This document shows positions 37,325 to 47,378 of a DNA stretch of 64,000 bases, one piece after another; position 1 is the stretch's first letter; every line of letters starts with the position of its first letter. The position numbers and the translations under genes are program-made. This stretch comes from Tanypteryx hageni. Taxonomy: Eukaryota; Arthropoda; Insecta; Odonata; Petaluridae. The notes beneath the pieces were generated by a model. That model saw nothing but the letters and a program-made list of their open reading frames with translations, was not told the origin of the DNA and did not search any database. The stretch lies in contig CM054115.1 of the NCBI GenBank assembly GCA_028673005.1, forward strand, positions 193,076,370-193,140,369, given 5' to 3'.

Positions 37325-40300
37325 TCAAATATCACCTTCAAAGGCTTCTTCCCAGTTTCTCTTTAAATTTGAAATTTTACTCTTTCCCCAAGACAAGGTG
37401 TTGACCCCGTCGTCACAAAGATAACGTTTGTCATCAGCAGCACTCAAGGTAACTTTATTCATTTCCATCGTATAAAGTTCAAGCTTTTTACTTTTAATCA
37501 CATTCATTTTGCGAAATACAACAGAATTATCCCTTAAACAATTTACATAGTCCTCAAACTTTAAACCTTTATTGATAACTGCTTTGGTTATTCCTTTTGC
37601 TTTTTTCTTTTCCTTCGAATCTCTAACTTTAAATGCATACAATTTGCTCCGCAGTCCTACAAAATGAGTCATTATCTTTCCGTTACACTCGTCTTTAAAT
37701 TTTCCAATCATCTTTTTATTTTTATCAGAGAAGCAAAGATGGTCCTTTGGAAAGTTGGATGTGTCGTAAAAGTCCAAGTCAGTCAACATATCTTTGTAAA
37801 AGTCATCAGTCCTTACTTCATAAATGAAGCTGTCAGTGTCCATGTAACATAGGTTTAACCTGTCACGGAATTTGGGCTTCATCCTCCGATAGTGAAAGTC
37901 ATACATCAATGTTTTACTTAATTCTAAAACGGATAATCCTATATAAATAGGTTTATCCATTTTAATTTTAGATTTTCTCAAGTGAACGATGACTAAATTT
38001 TCATTAATGATCGTTCGGTCGAGGAATGTTGATTTGGATATTAGCTTATCCAATCGTTTTTCATTGGAAACCAATTCCAAATTTATCCTCTTCCGAACGT
38101 TCTCCATAGTTTTACCAAAAACGCAATTATTCATTAATTTATAAAAATCCTTTTCAAAATCATTTTCTACAATTTTCCTACGTTCAGTGTTTAAATCGAT
38201 ATATGATTTCAACCACGGAGATTGGTTAAATTCAATGACTCGGTGAATTGTCTTGAGTCTTAGTCCAAGAGAAAGAGCCTGTTTTAGGTTAACGTAGTGA
38301 ATAACATACTTTGTTTTATCGTCTAGAGTCGTCAACAGTTTGGTATGCTTACCACCTGGAGGAATTTTATTTTCAGGACATAACGGTAGATCGTTGTGTT
38401 CGTGGTGGAGATCACTCGGATATTCTAAATCGACTTCTAAAATGTAACCTTTCGAATGGTCATCTGAAATAGAAGTTACGTTAAAATTTTGAATTTCCTC
38501 CCGATCAAGCCAACGAAACCCACTATGGGGCAGGTAATTACTCATTGCCCAGCCGTAGAGATTGTTAGCATCTAAATAAACAATATATCGAGATTGAATC
38601 TCTGGATTAAAATTATCTAGATACTTGTTATTGGCCTCAGAATACCTTTTCATGCACTGACTGATTCCACCACGAATACCCTTCTCTACCATCAAAATCA
38701 TGTCATAGTCATTCATCAGTTCAAGGTTAATTTTAGTGTATTTCAACATGGCGTCGAAAGCAAGACCTGGTGCGGTGAAGTACCATGTTGGGTCTAATTT
38801 GTACGTTTTCAAACATACTTCCCTAAAATTTTCAAAAACATCAGCTAACAACAAAACGTCAGTCTTCAGGTAAAGGTCGCTATATTCACCTAAAGTCGAG
38901 CAATTAAAATCGTCCCAAATTTTCTTTGCATAGTCATAGTCCTCGTCTTTGATGTGTTCCTGAGTCAACTGACTATAAAATTCCTCTTTGGGTGGTAAGC
39001 ACACATCGTTCAATTTGTCCCAGCAGTCTACGTATTCATATGGAAAAACACCTTTACGAGTGACCAAGTCCAGTTTTTCTCCAAAAATCTTTGCAGTTTG
39101 CGCGAACTTATCTTGGGGGAGATTTTCAACTAATTTTGAGAGGGAAGAAGCCATGAAACGAAATGTATCGAGGAACCTGATGGAAAAGTTTTCACTCACC
39201 TTCTTTGAAAAGGAAATATATTTTTCCTCCGAATTGGGGATGCATTGCATTGCCTTTTCGTCGTAACCTAAATGAGGAATGATCAGGTGGGAGTCGTAAC
39301 CGGATAGGTTGTGGATGAAAACGGGGAGAAAATTTGGCATTTTGAAATTTAAATTGCAATTTGAATGAGCAGGTCCTCGATACATACCCGTGAGATGACA
39401 GTGATCTCTCACGCGATCATCACCTAATTCCTCCCCACAAATGTGACAAACAGTCACCGTTTTGAATGCCTCCTGTTCCTCCGGGGTCATCGCAACCATA
39501 GGGGTCACGTTTTTGTACACTCTGCATATGAGCTCTGAGACCTCTCTTAAATTCTTAACGAATACCTCGGCGGCATCCGCACCACGATAGAGAACGGGAT
39601 CGAAAATCTCTCCCGTGGAGGATACCAAAACAAAACAAAAAGACATGACCTCATGTTTTTGGGTGGATATCGAATAGGAATGATCAAGAGGGCTACTGCA
39701 ACTGACAAATTTTGGTAGGATGCATTCGAAATCGGCGTACACCACGAAAGGGGCACGCATGGTGTGCCCGAAATTTTTGAATTTTAACCACTTGTCTTCA
39801 TCTGTGGGGAGCAGGATTTTTGAGGGAGCATTGGTGTTGCAGTCCCGTTTATGTTCCACGAGCTTTTCTTCATCGTAATGATGAGTGAAACATCTTTTGC
39901 ACATGTAAATTTTATAATGATTTTTAGTCATCTGGCAGTGAACTAATCTTTCAAAATTTCTTATATAACAATAATGGCTCTTGGAGCCTTCTGTTAAAAG
40001 CAAAAGGTCCCGGTGGTCATCGAGCTCCTCATCCACAACTTTGATAGGGTACACGTTATTTTTTTCATCAATACCAAAAACATTAACCGAAATATTGTTG
40101 GTTTTTTCAAATTTTGGAATTTTTGAGAGCTCTACTGGGTACTCAATGCAATCCCAATCATACCCTTTTCGAAATTCCTCGTTGTTGTATTTGGACACGC
40201 GTTGAGGATTTTTCTGAACATTTTTTGCCCAAATCGCATACTTAAAACAAAAGGAATCGCTATTATTGATATTTATTACCGAAAGCGTGTTTTTTATTTT

Positions 40301-40822
40301 TGGTGACAAATCAATAAAAGAGGACCCTCTCAAAGGTCTATATTTATTGATCCTCAATTCCAACCCAAGAATCTCGGATAACGACCAACTGGAACCTTTT
40401 CCCTGCTGCTCAGACTTTTCCTTCAAAAATTTTCCAAAAAGTTTATTCAAAATTTCATCAATATCATTAGCCTGAAGGACTCGGACATTTTTCGTTTTGA
40501 ACACTCTCTCACTGGATTCGTTCTCCTTTTTAAACGTAGCTTTTAAAATTATATTAATTTTCAGAGCCGTATTTGCCAACTGTTCGCTAATTTTACCTAT
40601 CAAAATTTCCCTAATACCGTCTAAAAACGTGATAATGTCTTTATTCACTCCATCTCCACTCACCCTAAATGTCTTTAGACGATTCCTCACTGCCGATTCT
40701 ATTTCTACAACTCGGTTTCCACCTCTCTGTATCACGTGTCGCATATGAACGTCGCTCATTTCATGGGCTATGCGATAACGTGGGTTAAAATATGCGAAAC
40801 ACACCTCACAAAGTGTTTCCAT
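37325..40822 (-). CDS. Protein-primed type B DNA polymerase, Polinton/adintovirus-like (left copy)
   Basis: Exact mirror of 42304-45801, with the same 1165-residue protein. The domain description is given for the right copy and applies unchanged. I chose the ATG at 40822 because the frame open upstream of it has only a TTG and lies downstream of a TATATAAA box. The gene reads leftward, away from the palindrome centre, and its 5' end faces that of the other copy across about 1.5 kb. No intron, stop or frameshift is seen. A perfect match to the other arm over 3.5 kb implies very recent duplication, gene conversion or an assembly error. Confidence 0.93.
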   Translation of the reverse strand: METLCEVCFAYFNPRYRIAHEMSDVHMRHVIQRGGNRVVEIESAVRNRLKTFRVSGDGVNKDIITFLDGIREILIGKISEQLANTALKINIILKATFKKENESSERVFKTKNVRVLQANDIDEILNKLFGKFLKEKSEQQGKGSSWSLSEILGLELRINKYRPLRGSSFIDLSPKIKNTLSVININNSDSFCFKYAIWAKNVQKNPQRVSKYNNEEFRKGYDWDCIEYPVELSKIPKFEKTNNISVNVFGIDEKNNVYPIKVVDEELDDHRDLLLLTEGSKSHYCYIRNFERLVHCQMTKNHYKIYMCKRCFTHHYDEEKLVEHKRDCNTNAPSKILLPTDEDKWLKFKNFGHTMRAPFVVYADFECILPKFVSCSSPLDHSYSISTQKHEVMSFCFVLVSSTGEIFDPVLYRGADAAEVFVKNLREVSELICRVYKNVTPMVAMTPEEQEAFKTVTVCHICGEELGDDRVRDHCHLTGMYRGPAHSNCNLNFKMPNFLPVFIHNLSGYDSHLIIPHLGYDEKAMQCIPNSEEKYISFSKKVSENFSIRFLDTFRFMASSLSKLVENLPQDKFAQTAKIFGEKLDLVTRKGVFPYEYVDCWDKLNDVCLPPKEEFYSQLTQEHIKDEDYDYAKKIWDDFNCSTLGEYSDLYLKTDVLLLADVFENFREVCLKTYKLDPTWYFTAPGLAFDAMLKYTKINLELMNDYDMILMVEKGIRGGISQCMKRYSEANNKYLDNFNPEIQSRYIVYLDANNLYGWAMSNYLPHSGFRWLDREEIQNFNVTSISDDHSKGYILEVDLEYPSDLHHEHNDLPLCPENKIPPGGKHTKLLTTLDDKTKYVIHYVNLKQALSLGLRLKTIHRVIEFNQSPWLKSYIDLNTERRKIVENDFEKDFYKLMNNCVFGKTMENVRKRINLELVSNEKRLDKLISKSTFLDRTIINENLVIVHLRKSKIKMDKPIYIGLSVLELSKTLMYDFHYRRMKPKFRDRLNLCYMDTDSFIYEVRTDDFYKDMLTDLDFYDTSNFPKDHLCFSDKNKKMIGKFKDECNGKIMTHFVGLRSKLYAFKVRDSKEKKKAKGITKAVINKGLKFEDYVNCLRDNSVVFRKMNVIKSKKLELYTMEMNKVTLSAADDKRYLCDDGVNTLSWGKSKISNLKRNWEEAFEGDI

Positions 40823-40866
40823 CCCCAACCGTTTAAAAAACAATGAAAGAAATAAAAAACGAATAA

Positions 40867-40874
40867 TTTATATA
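40867..40874 (-). promoter_or_regulatory. TATA box of the left polymerase gene
   Basis: TATATAAA on the minus strand, about 45 bp upstream of the polymerase ATG. It is the mirror of the box at 42252-42259. Function is inferred from position and sequence. Confidence 0.55.
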
Positions 40875-41138
40875 GACAGGTTAGGAAAAAGGAGGTTAAA
40901 TTGATATACGTAGTATCTGAAAAAAAAATATCAATTTCAATACTCATACAATTGCATTCCCCCATTCCTATATATCAATTACATAATCTCACAAGTCTTA
41001 TACTAAATAGTTCAACATTACAATAGAAACAATAATATGTAGAAATCTTGCTACTACTTTTTGCAATCTTTTCGTGTCACAGATCAATTCAATATTTATT
41101 ATTTTACGTACGTTCTCCATAGATTTCCCAAAAAAACT

Positions 41139-41987
41139 TCCTTCCTTCGATATATATATAATACCCCACGCTCCCGGTAATAGAAAACTCGTTCCCATGG
41201 GTTTTTAAATTGGGGAAATAAAAATTTAACTTCGGTTTCAGGGGCCTCATATCGGGTTTCATAATACTTTCACTTTCACCTCGGGTTACGTAATAGAAAA
41301 CATGTTCCCATGGATTTCTAAATTGGGAAATAAAAATTTAAAAATTTGTGACGTGATAAATTATCCTCTATCACAAGTCCATGGTTCTAATACGATATCT
41401 GACTGATTACGATATGATTATTATGATAGAACGTGGAATCAGGGGAGGTTTGGCTCAATGTGTTAAACGGTATTCGAAAGCAAACAATAAGTACATGAAT
41501 GAATATAATCCTAGAGAAGAAAGTTCATATATAGCATATATAGACGCAAATAACTTGTATGGGTATAGTATGTGTAAGAAAAATGCCTTATTCGTGATTT
41601 AGGTGGGTTGATGCAAAAGATATATGAGACATTGAAGAGATTGATGATGAAGGCACCGTAGGATATTTGTTAGATGTAGATTTGGAATACCCAAGTTACC
41701 TTCACGATCAACATAACGAATTTCCCCTTCTACCTGAAAATGATAAACCGCCAGGTTCAGATCAGAAAAAAACTTCTAACAATATTACTCAATAAGAAAC
41801 GCTATGTAATTCACATTTCTCTGTTGAAACAAGCATTACAGCTAGGGTTGAAATTAAAAAATATTAATAGAATAATAGAATTTCAACAATCTAATTGGCT
41901 TGAGTCATATATATTAAATAATACTGAGAAGCGGAAATTGGCTACTAACGATTTAGAAAAGGAATTCTTTAAATTAATGAACAATTC
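41139..41987. other. 849-bp unique spacer at the palindrome centre
   Basis: The only part of the central structure that is not self-complementary. Its first ~250 bp hold two direct repeats; the rest is the body of an older, broken polymerase gene that runs on into the right arm. The spacer makes this an interrupted palindrome, which would be easier to keep in a genome than a perfect one. Confidence 0.93.
41177..41341. repeat. Two ~53-bp direct repeats, spaced ~112 bp
   Basis: GGTAATAGAAAACTCGTTCC...GGGGAAATAAAAATTTA at 41177-41228 recurs with a few changes at 41288-41341. It lies just upstream of the polymerase fragment. It may be part of the old element's promoter or terminal repeat; the function is unknown. 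Confidence 0.8.
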
Positions 41988-42120
41988 AGTTTTTTTGGGA
42001 AATCTATGGAGAACGTACGTAAAAGAATAAATATTGAATTGATCTGTGACACGAAAAGATTGCAAAAAGTAGTAGCAAGATTTCTACATATTATTGTTTC
42101 TATTGTAATGTTGAACTATT
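41387..42120 (+). pseudogene. Divergent type B DNA polymerase fragment
   Basis: A paralogue of the intact polymerase covering its middle to palm region. It starts at the Asp-Tyr-Asp-Met-Ile block (residues ~700 of the intact enzyme) and includes the Gly-Ile-Arg-Gly-Gly segment, the motif A region Asp-Ala-Asn-Asn-Leu-Tyr-Gly, a Lys-Leu-Met-Asn-Asn-Ser motif B and the Met-Glu-Asn-Val-Arg block after it. At least three frame changes (near 41575, 41760 and 41990) and an in-frame TGA near 41624 break it. Protein similarity to the intact copy is clear but far from identity, so it belongs to an older lineage. Its last ~130 bp (41988 onward) lie inside the right arm and are therefore also found, inverted, at 41138-41006. 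Confidence 0.85.
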
Positions 42121-42251
42121 TAGTATAAGACTTGTGAGATTATGTAATTGATATATAGGAATGGGGGAATGCAATTGTATGAGTATTGAAATTGATATTT
42201 TTTTTTCAGATACTACGTATATCAATTTAACCTCCTTTTTCCTAACCTGTC

Positions 42252-42259
42252 TATATAAA
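42252..42259 (+). promoter_or_regulatory. TATA box of the right polymerase gene
   Basis: TATATAAA about 45 bp upstream of the ATG at 42304, a spacing that would leave a leader of roughly 15-20 bases. Function is inferred. Confidence 0.55.
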
Positions 42260-42303
42260 TTATTCGTTTTTTATTTCTTTCATTGTTTTTTAAACGGTTG
42301 GGG

Positions 42304-45300
42304 ATGGAAACACTTTGTGAGGTGTGTTTCGCATATTTTAACCCACGTTATCGCATAGCCCATGAAATGAGCGACGTTCATATGCGACACGTGATACAGA
42401 GAGGTGGAAACCGAGTTGTAGAAATAGAATCGGCAGTGAGGAATCGTCTAAAGACATTTAGGGTGAGTGGAGATGGAGTGAATAAAGACATTATCACGTT
42501 TTTAGACGGTATTAGGGAAATTTTGATAGGTAAAATTAGCGAACAGTTGGCAAATACGGCTCTGAAAATTAATATAATTTTAAAAGCTACGTTTAAAAAG
42601 GAGAACGAATCCAGTGAGAGAGTGTTCAAAACGAAAAATGTCCGAGTCCTTCAGGCTAATGATATTGATGAAATTTTGAATAAACTTTTTGGAAAATTTT
42701 TGAAGGAAAAGTCTGAGCAGCAGGGAAAAGGTTCCAGTTGGTCGTTATCCGAGATTCTTGGGTTGGAATTGAGGATCAATAAATATAGACCTTTGAGAGG
42801 GTCCTCTTTTATTGATTTGTCACCAAAAATAAAAAACACGCTTTCGGTAATAAATATCAATAATAGCGATTCCTTTTGTTTTAAGTATGCGATTTGGGCA
42901 AAAAATGTTCAGAAAAATCCTCAACGCGTGTCCAAATACAACAACGAGGAATTTCGAAAAGGGTATGATTGGGATTGCATTGAGTACCCAGTAGAGCTCT
43001 CAAAAATTCCAAAATTTGAAAAAACCAACAATATTTCGGTTAATGTTTTTGGTATTGATGAAAAAAATAACGTGTACCCTATCAAAGTTGTGGATGAGGA
43101 GCTCGATGACCACCGGGACCTTTTGCTTTTAACAGAAGGCTCCAAGAGCCATTATTGTTATATAAGAAATTTTGAAAGATTAGTTCACTGCCAGATGACT
43201 AAAAATCATTATAAAATTTACATGTGCAAAAGATGTTTCACTCATCATTACGATGAAGAAAAGCTCGTGGAACATAAACGGGACTGCAACACCAATGCTC
43301 CCTCAAAAATCCTGCTCCCCACAGATGAAGACAAGTGGTTAAAATTCAAAAATTTCGGGCACACCATGCGTGCCCCTTTCGTGGTGTACGCCGATTTCGA
43401 ATGCATCCTACCAAAATTTGTCAGTTGCAGTAGCCCTCTTGATCATTCCTATTCGATATCCACCCAAAAACATGAGGTCATGTCTTTTTGTTTTGTTTTG
43501 GTATCCTCCACGGGAGAGATTTTCGATCCCGTTCTCTATCGTGGTGCGGATGCCGCCGAGGTATTCGTTAAGAATTTAAGAGAGGTCTCAGAGCTCATAT
43601 GCAGAGTGTACAAAAACGTGACCCCTATGGTTGCGATGACCCCGGAGGAACAGGAGGCATTCAAAACGGTGACTGTTTGTCACATTTGTGGGGAGGAATT
43701 AGGTGATGATCGCGTGAGAGATCACTGTCATCTCACGGGTATGTATCGAGGACCTGCTCATTCAAATTGCAATTTAAATTTCAAAATGCCAAATTTTCTC
43801 CCCGTTTTCATCCACAACCTATCCGGTTACGACTCCCACCTGATCATTCCTCATTTAGGTTACGACGAAAAGGCAATGCAATGCATCCCCAATTCGGAGG
43901 AAAAATATATTTCCTTTTCAAAGAAGGTGAGTGAAAACTTTTCCATCAGGTTCCTCGATACATTTCGTTTCATGGCTTCTTCCCTCTCAAAATTAGTTGA
44001 AAATCTCCCCCAAGATAAGTTCGCGCAAACTGCAAAGATTTTTGGAGAAAAACTGGACTTGGTCACTCGTAAAGGTGTTTTTCCATATGAATACGTAGAC
44101 TGCTGGGACAAATTGAACGATGTGTGCTTACCACCCAAAGAGGAATTTTATAGTCAGTTGACTCAGGAACACATCAAAGACGAGGACTATGACTATGCAA
44201 AGAAAATTTGGGACGATTTTAATTGCTCGACTTTAGGTGAATATAGCGACCTTTACCTGAAGACTGACGTTTTGTTGTTAGCTGATGTTTTTGAAAATTT
44301 TAGGGAAGTATGTTTGAAAACGTACAAATTAGACCCAACATGGTACTTCACCGCACCAGGTCTTGCTTTCGACGCCATGTTGAAATACACTAAAATTAAC
44401 CTTGAACTGATGAATGACTATGACATGATTTTGATGGTAGAGAAGGGTATTCGTGGTGGAATCAGTCAGTGCATGAAAAGGTATTCTGAGGCCAATAACA
44501 AGTATCTAGATAATTTTAATCCAGAGATTCAATCTCGATATATTGTTTATTTAGATGCTAACAATCTCTACGGCTGGGCAATGAGTAATTACCTGCCCCA
44601 TAGTGGGTTTCGTTGGCTTGATCGGGAGGAAATTCAAAATTTTAACGTAACTTCTATTTCAGATGACCATTCGAAAGGTTACATTTTAGAAGTCGATTTA
44701 GAATATCCGAGTGATCTCCACCACGAACACAACGATCTACCGTTATGTCCTGAAAATAAAATTCCTCCAGGTGGTAAGCATACCAAACTGTTGACGACTC
44801 TAGACGATAAAACAAAGTATGTTATTCACTACGTTAACCTAAAACAGGCTCTTTCTCTTGGACTAAGACTCAAGACAATTCACCGAGTCATTGAATTTAA
44901 CCAATCTCCGTGGTTGAAATCATATATCGATTTAAACACTGAACGTAGGAAAATTGTAGAAAATGATTTTGAAAAGGATTTTTATAAATTAATGAATAAT
45001 TGCGTTTTTGGTAAAACTATGGAGAACGTTCGGAAGAGGATAAATTTGGAATTGGTTTCCAATGAAAAACGATTGGATAAGCTAATATCCAAATCAACAT
45101 TCCTCGACCGAACGATCATTAATGAAAATTTAGTCATCGTTCACTTGAGAAAATCTAAAATTAAAATGGATAAACCTATTTATATAGGATTATCCGTTTT
45201 AGAATTAAGTAAAACATTGATGTATGACTTTCACTATCGGAGGATGAAGCCCAAATTCCGTGACAGGTTAAACCTATGTTACATGGACACTGACAGCTTC

Positions 45301-45801
45301 ATTTATGAAGTAAGGACTGATGACTTTTACAAAGATATGTTGACTGACTTGGACTTTTACGACACATCCAACTTTCCAAAGGACCATCTTTGCTTCTCTG
45401 ATAAAAATAAAAAGATGATTGGAAAATTTAAAGACGAGTGTAACGGAAAGATAATGACTCATTTTGTAGGACTGCGGAGCAAATTGTATGCATTTAAAGT
45501 TAGAGATTCGAAGGAAAAGAAAAAAGCAAAAGGAATAACCAAAGCAGTTATCAATAAAGGTTTAAAGTTTGAGGACTATGTAAATTGTTTAAGGGATAAT
45601 TCTGTTGTATTTCGCAAAATGAATGTGATTAAAAGTAAAAAGCTTGAACTTTATACGATGGAAATGAATAAAGTTACCTTGAGTGCTGCTGATGACAAAC
45701 GTTATCTTTGTGACGACGGGGTCAACACCTTGTCTTGGGGAAAGAGTAAAATTTCAAATTTAAAGAGAAACTGGGAAGAAGCCTTTGAAGGTGATATTTG
45801 A
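42304..45801 (+). CDS. Protein-primed type B DNA polymerase, Polinton/adintovirus-like (right copy)
   Basis: Predicted 1165 residues, intronless and full length for the family. N-terminal Cys5-x2-Cys8...His20/His26 finger; second Cys/His cluster at 308-328. Exonuclease motifs: Asp364-Phe-Glu366 (Exo I), Asn505-Leu-Ser-Gly-Tyr-Asp510 (Exo II), Tyr651-Leu-Lys-Thr-Asp655 (Exo III). Between Exo I and II lies an endonuclease-VII-like Cys/His patch (Cys459-x2-Cys462, Asp473-His-Cys-His476, Asn488-Cys-Asn). Polymerase motifs: A Asp751...Leu-Tyr-Gly757, B Lys895...Asn899...Phe-Gly903, C Tyr993-Met-Asp995-Thr-Asp997-Ser. All catalytic residues are present, so it could copy DNA from a protein primer, as Polinton, adintovirus and bidnavirus enzymes do. 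ATG chosen because upstream frame has only TTG. No capsid, integrase or ATPase gene is nearby. Confidence 0.94.
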   Translation: METLCEVCFAYFNPRYRIAHEMSDVHMRHVIQRGGNRVVEIESAVRNRLKTFRVSGDGVNKDIITFLDGIREILIGKISEQLANTALKINIILKATFKKENESSERVFKTKNVRVLQANDIDEILNKLFGKFLKEKSEQQGKGSSWSLSEILGLELRINKYRPLRGSSFIDLSPKIKNTLSVININNSDSFCFKYAIWAKNVQKNPQRVSKYNNEEFRKGYDWDCIEYPVELSKIPKFEKTNNISVNVFGIDEKNNVYPIKVVDEELDDHRDLLLLTEGSKSHYCYIRNFERLVHCQMTKNHYKIYMCKRCFTHHYDEEKLVEHKRDCNTNAPSKILLPTDEDKWLKFKNFGHTMRAPFVVYADFECILPKFVSCSSPLDHSYSISTQKHEVMSFCFVLVSSTGEIFDPVLYRGADAAEVFVKNLREVSELICRVYKNVTPMVAMTPEEQEAFKTVTVCHICGEELGDDRVRDHCHLTGMYRGPAHSNCNLNFKMPNFLPVFIHNLSGYDSHLIIPHLGYDEKAMQCIPNSEEKYISFSKKVSENFSIRFLDTFRFMASSLSKLVENLPQDKFAQTAKIFGEKLDLVTRKGVFPYEYVDCWDKLNDVCLPPKEEFYSQLTQEHIKDEDYDYAKKIWDDFNCSTLGEYSDLYLKTDVLLLADVFENFREVCLKTYKLDPTWYFTAPGLAFDAMLKYTKINLELMNDYDMILMVEKGIRGGISQCMKRYSEANNKYLDNFNPEIQSRYIVYLDANNLYGWAMSNYLPHSGFRWLDREEIQNFNVTSISDDHSKGYILEVDLEYPSDLHHEHNDLPLCPENKIPPGGKHTKLLTTLDDKTKYVIHYVNLKQALSLGLRLKTIHRVIEFNQSPWLKSYIDLNTERRKIVENDFEKDFYKLMNNCVFGKTMENVRKRINLELVSNEKRLDKLISKSTFLDRTIINENLVIVHLRKSKIKMDKPIYIGLSVLELSKTLMYDFHYRRMKPKFRDRLNLCYMDTDSFIYEVRTDDFYKDMLTDLDFYDTSNFPKDHLCFSDKNKKMIGKFKDECNGKIMTHFVGLRSKLYAFKVRDSKEKKKAKGITKAVINKGLKFEDYVNCLRDNSVVFRKMNVIKSKKLELYTMEMNKVTLSAADDKRYLCDDGVNTLSWGKSKISNLKRNWEEAFEGDI

Positions 45802-46052
45802 ATAGGTTATCCACCTCTCATTAACGAAATCATCTCTTTCCTCCAACCATTTTCCTACACCGAAAATCCATTTCGACTCCAAAGTTATCACTCTGACCTT
45901 TTTGGAGAGTTTTGCTGTCTTTACACTCTCTGCAAATCAATCGCGAAAATCTTAACCTATTTCATTTCCCCAATTCACCCATCCCCACCTCAACGACTGT
46001 CAAGTTCATCGAATTTTGGAAAGCGAGACAAAGAATTTACAAAACTGCTGCT
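45802..46052 (+). other. Polymerase 3' flank, no feature seen
   Basis: About 250 bp without a good AATAAA. The first clear one downstream on this strand is at 46861, after orphan copy A, so the polymerase transcript may run through it. Confidence 0.4.
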
Positions 46053-46197
46053 CGAAGATAAATCAACTCCACCGCATAATGCAATCTGGGACAAGCAACC
46101 AATCGCCGAGGATTTAAGACTTCTAAGGCTCCCCCTTTCACTTTCACACCTTTCCCCTTCACTCTTACCACCCCTCCATCAGTTATAGTAGGTTATA

Positions 46198-46644
46198 TTG
46201 AAATATATAAACTCCACGCAATCTTTCGCTATAAAGAGTTCGAGCAGTTCAGGAGTTCTACCGAAACGGAGGAGAAGTGTTCCAAGACCAAAGTTATCCA
46301 ATCTGCAATCATCACCACCATCGTCATCGCCACCACCGCCATCCAGTCTACAAGCAGATCCCGCATCACCCCCAAAGTCATCGCGGAAGAAGAATATTTG
46401 TGAAATCAATCAACTCTTATTGGAAACTGTGTACTATCTGAATAATAAGAAAGTGAAAAGTGTTAGTGTTGGGTTTAATCATTGTGAAACTTTTGAATTG
46501 TGTGTGCAATTTACTCAAATCGGTAAAGGGGCAGTCATTCTGAGTAATGATCAATGGCTTAATTTATTCGAACAAAAAAGATATAATTTCTATACAAATC
46601 TTTCACGCTTATATTATCCTCAAACCGTACAGATTTTGACGTAA
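46198..46644 (+). pseudogene. Orphan tandem gene, inner copy A: intact 5' half, broken 3' half
   Basis: Open for 148 codons. The N-terminal ~70 residues are basic and low-complexity (Ser, Pro, Arg, Lys; a run of Ser-Ser-Pro-Pro). The rest is ordered-looking, with Val-Lys-Ser-Val-Ser-Val-Gly-Phe and Cys-Glu-Thr-Phe-Glu-Leu-Cys. No family recognised. There is no ATG in this frame and the first ATG in any frame is near 46548, so a start by splicing or a non-AUG codon must be assumed if it is translated. A TATATAAA at 46204-46211 and AATAAA at 46861-46866 bracket it like a real transcript unit. Compared with copy B, it has lost bases near 46637, which introduces a premature stop. Confidence 0.55.
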
Positions 46645-47378
46645 TAATAACGTTAAGACTCATTCAATTATTGGATGATGGTTTCGGAAAAGAACTTATC
46701 GAAGCAAAGAAAGACGATTAGGCGAAAAGTGGACTGGTGAAGTCGTTATTAAAAGAGGCTATAACCAATGAAGCGACATGGAGGTTGTTTAATAATAAAT
46801 ATAGAATGAGTATGGAGCAATGTTTGTAAAAAAAAACTAACTTTGCATATATTTTTGTTAAATAAATCGATTTTTTTACTGTTCTCGTGTGTTATTTACT
46901 TGATAAAACCTGCCCCGACCGTAGGTTTTTAAAACAACCAGAGGCCAATATCCTATCCAGGTATTAAACATGACTTTCTCTATCGATACGCTGGAGCAAC
47001 CGCAGGTCTTTTAATTTCCCTTTTTTAATTTGTGGCCCCAATCCTTTTCCCCTCCCCACCCCACTCAGAACCGGTTTTTCTTTGCCTAAAAGTTGGTGAC
47101 CTACTTAGCTCGTCGAAAACCTGCTTAGAAGGGTAAACGACCGACCGAAGACGCGCTGAGGAGAACCCAAAACACACGCAGATGTAAATATTGAAAGGCT
47201 CTATCCCCTCCCCCACCCCACTCAGAACTCGAATAGAAATCAACTCCAACGCATGATGCAATCTAGGACAAGCAACCAATCGCCGAGGATTTAAGTCTTC
47301 TAAGGCTCCCCCTTCCACTTTCACACCTTTCCCCTTCACTCCTACCACCCACCCCTCCATCAGTTATAGTAGGTTATA

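Larger units (their letters stand above)
32358..41138 (-). repeat. Left arm of the 8781-bp inverted repeat (palindrome)
   Basis: Every base pairs with position 83126-x of the right arm (41988-50768). I fixed both ends by eye. At the outer end the match stops inside the LINE after GGCCTTG (32358/50768); at the inner end it stops after ATTTCCCAAAAAAACT (41138/41988). The arms have equal length, so there are no net indels. The three mismatches I found are 35474/47652, 36805/46321 and 36836/46290, all in the tandem orphan-gene region; I did not compare every base. This arm is continuous with the LINE 3' end outside it, but its inner tip cuts the polymerase fragment abruptly. Confidence 0.95.

Noticed and set aside
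42161..42358. 65-codon hydrophobic frame before the polymerase (and its mirror at 40768-40965)
   Set aside because: Overlaps the polymerase start in another frame and covers the AT-rich promoter region; looks like a chance frame.
47025..47360. 111-codon minus-strand frame with ATG opposite the orphan gene linker (mirror 35766-36101)
   Set aside because: Lies across the promoter and linker of the tandem units, has no domain, and is not kept open in the other unit; could be real but unsupported.
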